From CAYXVF01 sp964468125 (GTDB taxonomy: Bacteria; Myxococcota; XYA12-FULL-58-9; CAYXVF01), in contig CAYXVF010000167.1 in the NCBI GenBank assembly GCA_964468125.1, forward strand, positions 1 through 8,257: DNA of 8,257 bases. The letters run 5' to 3'. The position numbers were made by a program, and so were the translations under genes. This document shows, piece by piece, positions 6,398 through 8,257 of this stretch. The notes below the pieces were generated by a model, which saw nothing but the letters and a program-made list of their open reading frames with translations, made no database searches and had not been told where the DNA came from. Each line of letters begins with the position of its first letter. The stretch's first letter is position 1.

Positions 6398-6994
6398 CTA
6401 AGGTGAGTCCCCGCCGGCGACATCGTCATCATCGACTCCCTGGCTATCGTCGCCGTCTACCCAAATCAAGGTGGTCTCCCCGGAAGAGGGCAATACGCGG
6501 GCGGAGCCGTTGCCCCCTACCTCGAGGGACTCGATGGAGATGCCCGCCGGAGCGTAGAGGCTGTCGCCCTCGGGCGCTTCGAGCGCCATATCTGGCGAGA
6601 TCCCGTACTCGACGCCTTCTTCCTCGGCCATCAGCCACAGGACCGCTGGCGCCGCTACCACCCCGGCGAAGGCGGCGAGCGCAACGCCTAGCACCGCACC
6701 GCGGTTGAACATCCAGATGTCCTGCCACCAGGCTGCCACTCGATTCTGCCAGCGCGCCTCTTCGCGATCGCGAATGCGCTGGCGGATCGCGGCCATCCCG
6801 GCCAGGGGCTCCACGGGCCCGAGAGCCCCGTCGATCATTTCTCGCATCATCCTGGACGCCGCGCTCAGCTCCGCAACCCGGGCTTTCGCCTCCGGATGCC
6901 GCTGCACGTACGCCTCTACCCGGGCGGTTTCCGCCCCCGCCTCCCCGTCCATCCAGGCTTGAAGCAGCTCGTCACTGATTTCATGGCTGCTCAT
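6398..6994 (-). CDS. Membrane-bound anti-sigma factor for the adjacent ECF sigma factor
   Basis: A 198-residue protein that begins with a cytoplasmic helical region (SDELLQAWMDGEAG near the start), the typical opening of anti-sigma domains. It has one membrane helix at about residues 100-122 (GAVLGVALAAFAGVVAAPAV) and a roughly 75-residue outer region ending in a very acidic, Asp-rich tail. It should bind and inhibit the sigma factor on the cytoplasmic face of the inner membrane. The zinc signature HxxxCxxC is absent: the position reads HPEAKARV with no cysteines, so it would be a zinc-free variant. The ATG at 6994 is chosen over a TTG two codons upstream because AGGAAGGA at 7010-7003 sits 8 nt before it. 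It starts 2 bp after the sigma stop codon, indicating translational coupling. The outer-region stretch TTLIWVDGD may be the sensory part. Confidence 0.85.
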   Translation of the reverse strand: MSSHEISDELLQAWMDGEAGAETARVEAYVQRHPEAKARVAELSAASRMMREMIDGALGPVEPLAGMAAIRQRIRDREEARWQNRVAAWWQDIWMFNRGAVLGVALAAFAGVVAAPAVLWLMAEEEGVEYGISPDMALEAPEGDSLYAPAGISIESLEVGGNGSARVLPSSGETTLIWVDGDDSQGVDDDDVAGGDSP

Positions 6995-6996
6995 CG

Positions 6997-7695
6997 TCAA
7001 AGTCCTTCCTGACTCCGCCCGTCGTCGGTCATCAGCTCGGTCATGCGCGCCTGCATCGACTTTCGCGCGTGGAAGAGCCGGCTCATCACCGTGCCCTTCT
7101 TGATGTTCAAGGTGGTGGCGATCTCCTCGTAGGAGAAGCCCTCGAGCTCGCGCAGCATCAGCACCGCCTGGTGGATCTCGGGCAGCTCCTGAAACGCGGT
7201 CTGCAGCTTCTTGCGGAGCTGAACGCGCTCAGCGTTTTCGCCCGGATCGTTGTCCTGAAATCGCGGCCACAGGTCTTCGCCGCCGCGCAACGCCTCGCGC
7301 ACCCCTTCGTCCTCCACGTCGACCCGGCGCTCACGCTTGCGCTTGCGCATGTAATCGATGCTCAGGTTCACCACGATCCGATAGAGCCAGGTGTAGAACG
7401 CCGATTGGCCCTCGAAGTCCTTGAGCCGCTTGTGCACCCGGGCGAAGGCATCCTGAACCACGTCCTCCGCGTCGTGCCGGTCCTTGAGGAGACCGAAAGC
7501 GACCCGGAGGGCGCGCTTGTAGTGCCGATTCACCAGCTCGGAGAACGCGATCTCGTCGCCGCGGGCGGCGCGCTCTACCAGCACTTTGTCGGTCAAAGGC
7601 TCGGTCATCACGGTGCGGGTGGCTTTGCCCCCATCCACCACGAGACGGGGTCCACTCTTCTTCTTCGCTTTAGCAAAGGACGCATCATGGAGCAC
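6997..7695 (-). CDS. ECF RNA polymerase sigma factor, RpoE-like
   Basis: A 232-residue extracytoplasmic-function sigma factor that directs RNA polymerase to stress or envelope promoters. Region 2 spans about residues 50-120 and includes DAEDVVQDAFARVHK (core binding) and FYTWLYRIVVNLSIDYMRKR (-10 recognition). A charged linker follows, then region 4 at about 162-216 with LPEIHQAVLMLRELEGFSYEEIA and the helix-turn-helix GTVMSRLFHARK. Regions 1.1 and 3 are absent, as expected for ECF sigmas. An N-terminal extension of about 35 residues rich in Lys (AKAKKKSGPR) is longer than usual. The GTG start is supported by AGGAGGTGA at 7708-7700, seven bases from AGGAGG to the GTG. The next in-frame ATG (residue 30) would also keep both domains. 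It is first in an operon with its anti-sigma factor. I saw no clear autoregulated GGAAC-type promoter upstream. Confidence 0.95.
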   Translation of the reverse strand: MLHDASFAKAKKKSGPRLVVDGGKATRTVMTEPLTDKVLVERAARGDEIAFSELVNRHYKRALRVAFGLLKDRHDAEDVVQDAFARVHKRLKDFEGQSAFYTWLYRIVVNLSIDYMRKRKRERRVDVEDEGVREALRGGEDLWPRFQDNDPGENAERVQLRKKLQTAFQELPEIHQAVLMLRELEGFSYEEIATTLNIKKGTVMSRLFHARKSMQARMTELMTDDGRSQEGL

Positions 7696-7699
7696 GGGT

Positions 7700-7708
7700 T
7701 CACCTCCT
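7700..7708 (-). promoter_or_regulatory. Consensus ribosome binding site deciding the GTG start
   Basis: The minus strand reads AGGAGGTGA, full complementarity to the 16S rRNA tail, four bases before the GTG at 7695. This strong site makes the GTG the likely start of the sigma factor even though it gives a longer N-terminus than most ECF sigmas. Confidence 0.8.
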
Positions 7709-7759
7709 CAATGCTATCACTGACGCCCCCCGGCTGAAGCGTATTCACCGCATTCGCCT

Positions 7760-7779
7760 GCCGGATCGATGCCGGATCG
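7760..7779. promoter_or_regulatory. Candidate operator: direct repeat one helical turn apart
   Basis: GCCGGATCG occurs at 7760-7768 and again at 7771-7779, an 11-bp period that puts both copies on the same DNA face, about 65 bp upstream of the sigma factor start. The second copy also forms part of a 6-bp inverted repeat (ATGCCG/CGGCAT, 7769-7783). It could bind a dimeric regulator. Such short GC-rich repeats can arise by chance. Confidence 0.3.
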
Positions 7780-7818
7780 GCATTCCCAATTGGTTTTGGC
7801 TCGGCGTGCGTTGGAAAT

Positions 7819-7855
7819 CGGCTTCAGCGCCCTGTGGGGTGAGGCGCTGAAGCCG
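7819..7855. repeat. Perfect 13-bp inverted repeat, 11-nt loop
   Basis: CGGCTTCAGCGCC (7819-7831) and GGCGCTGAAGCCG (7843-7855) are exact reverse complements around an 11-nt loop. It lies in the 182-bp divergent gap (7696-7877) between the sigma factor and the four-helix-bundle gene, ending 22 bp before the latter's ATG. No T-run follows on either strand, so it is not an ordinary intrinsic terminator. An RNA leader structure for the plus-strand gene, a protein-binding palindrome or a small mobile-repeat unit are the options. Confidence 0.75.
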
Positions 7856-7877
7856 GAACCGTACCGAGGAGCTCATC

Positions 7878-8257
7878 ATGACGTTGCACGCCGAAACCGT
7901 CGCCTTCGAGATCATCGAAGCCATCAAACCTCTCATCGACCGCATCGGTCGGCGGGACCGTTCACTGGCCACTCAGATTCGGCGGTCGGCCTCCAGTATC
8001 CCGCTCAACATCGGAGAGGGTTGCTACAGCCGGGGCGGCAATCAGTTAGCGCGCTTTGAGGATGCCACCCCGAAAGCGCGCCTGACTTCGCAGCGCGTAC
8101 GCGCAAATGAAAAAGGGACCGACAAACACGATCCAACTGCATCGTGTCTGCCGATCCCTCCGTTGAGCACGTCGTTGTTAGAGGCGAAGGGGCTCGACGA
8201 GAGACTCCCTATGCACCCGATGCTGCGTTGGTGGTCATGGTGCTGCGTCGAGCGGCG
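7878..8257 (+). CDS. Four-helix-bundle (S23/bAvd-like) protein gene, 3' half apparently lost
   Basis: The frame opens at an ATG with GAGGAG six bases upstream and stays open to the window edge (126 codons). Residues 1-60 fit the four-helix-bundle family that includes the 23S rRNA intervening-sequence protein: two amphipathic helices and the signature QIRRSASSIPLNIGEG followed by SRGGN and ARF. Family members are usually about 115-130 residues and continue with a helix of the type ALGSARET. Here the resemblance ends after F60 and the rest (rich in Arg, Pro and Cys/Trp) looks non-coding; it even crosses a strong minus-strand terminator at 8110-8159. No other frame restores the missing helices. 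I read it as a truncated, possibly dead, copy whose open frame continues by chance. Cellular roles of the family are poorly known. It diverges from the sigma operon. Confidence 0.6.
   Translation, partial: MTLHAETVAFEIIEAIKPLIDRIGRRDRSLATQIRRSASSIPLNIGEGCYSRGGNQLARFEDATPKARLTSQRVRANEKGTDKHDPTASCLPIPPLSTSLLEAKGLDERLPMHPMLRWWSWCCVER
8049..8081. repeat. Perfect 9-bp inverted repeat at the end of the four-helix homology
   Basis: GCGCGCTTT (8049-8057) and AAAGCGCGC (8073-8081) are exact complements around a 15-nt loop. The left arm encodes the last family-like residues (ARF) of the four-helix-bundle frame, so the break in homology coincides with this repeat. Confidence 0.6.
8093..8104. repeat. 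12-bp perfect palindrome
   Basis: GCGCGTACGCGC reads the same on both strands. It lies between the 9-bp inverted repeat and the 19-bp terminator hairpin. Alone it could be chance in GC-rich DNA, but it is the second of three adjacent palindromes. Confidence 0.5.
8110..8159 (-). terminator. Strong minus-strand intrinsic terminator
   Basis: Arms at 8114-8132 and 8141-8159 (19 positions, 8-nt loop) pair with only three exceptions. Those three read as A-C mismatches in plus-strand RNA but as G-U wobbles in minus-strand RNA, so the stem is continuous only on the minus strand. There it runs into five T (8114-8110). Direction, stem and T-run together indicate termination of a minus-strand transcript entering from the right edge of the window. 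Confidence 0.75.
8209..8257 (-). CDS. Possible 3' end of a minus-strand gene entering from the right edge
   Basis: One of the three minus-strand frames is open from the window edge to a TAG at 8211-8209, giving a tail that ends STMTTNAASGA. The stop sits 49 bp upstream of the minus-strand terminator, the usual spacing for a gene end. A second frame stops at 8235-8237 and the third runs on through the hairpin, so the frame choice is a guess. There is too little sequence to name a product. Confidence 0.25.
   Translation of the reverse strand, partial: AARRSTMTTNAASGA

Noticed and set aside
6388..6432. Upstream ATG starts for the secreted-protein gene
   Set aside because: They overlap the end of the anti-sigma gene and put a 15-residue tail ahead of a normal signal peptide. 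The start at 6387 is cleaner.
7069..7737. 222-codon plus-strand frame opposite the sigma factor
   Set aside because: It is the complement of clear sigma region 2 and 4 coding sequence, a typical high-GC shadow.
7769..8059. 96-codon plus-strand frame overlapping the four-helix-bundle start
   Set aside because: It overlaps the hairpin and the ribosome binding site of the frame starting at 7878, which has the family signature. The alternative translation is Arg/His/Ser-rich with no recognisable motif.
7878..8257. Diversity-generating retroelement, because bAvd proteins are also four-helix bundles
   Set aside because: No reverse transcriptase, template repeat or variable repeat is visible in the window. 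The protein fits the general S23-type family equally well.

Overview
The window looks like chromosomal DNA from a high-GC Gram-negative bacterium, most likely a myxobacterium (Myxococcota, perhaps the Polyangia/Sandaracinaceae side). The reasons are composition, several large surface lipoproteins (FN3 plus RCC1 repeats, collagen repeats), and an ECF sigma/anti-sigma pair. The taxonomy is inferred from gene style, not from a marker gene.

Layout, left to right. 1-89 (+) is the last part of a gene whose end looks like the C-terminal strand of an outer-membrane beta-barrel. Facing it, and filling most of the left half, are three minus-strand genes with short gaps, read from right to left: a small unrecognised helical protein (5778-5356), a collagen-like lipoprotein whose globular end resembles the type VI tube protein Hcp (5306-3996), and a 1273-residue lipoprotein with FN3-like domains followed by 14 cysteine-bearing RCC1 units (3920-99). 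They may form a cell-surface operon. 5779-5958 is an AT-rich, hairpin-dense gap. It holds tandem terminator-like structures for the gene cluster to the right and a possible leader attenuator for the cluster to the left.

5959-7695 (minus strand) is a compact regulatory operon: ECF sigma factor (GTG start, consensus ribosome binding site), a membrane anti-sigma factor starting 2 bp after it, and a small secreted protein 10 bp further on. The anti-sigma factor should hold the sigma factor at the inner membrane until an envelope signal releases it. The secreted protein may sense or modulate that signal.

7696-7877 is a divergent intergenic region with a direct repeat in one-helical-turn phase and a perfect 13-bp inverted repeat. 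From 7878 (+) a four-helix-bundle (S23/bAvd-like) gene begins with a good ribosome binding site, but its family resemblance stops after about 60 residues. There the DNA becomes a run of palindromes ending in a strong minus-strand terminator (8110-8159). This suggests a truncated gene abutting the end of a minus-strand gene that lies mostly beyond the window.

No tRNA, rRNA, CRISPR array, transposase or integrase was seen. The most unusual items are the collagen/Hcp-like lipoprotein, the 14-unit RCC1 lipoprotein, the competing hairpins at 5807-5847, and the palindrome cluster around the broken four-helix-bundle gene.
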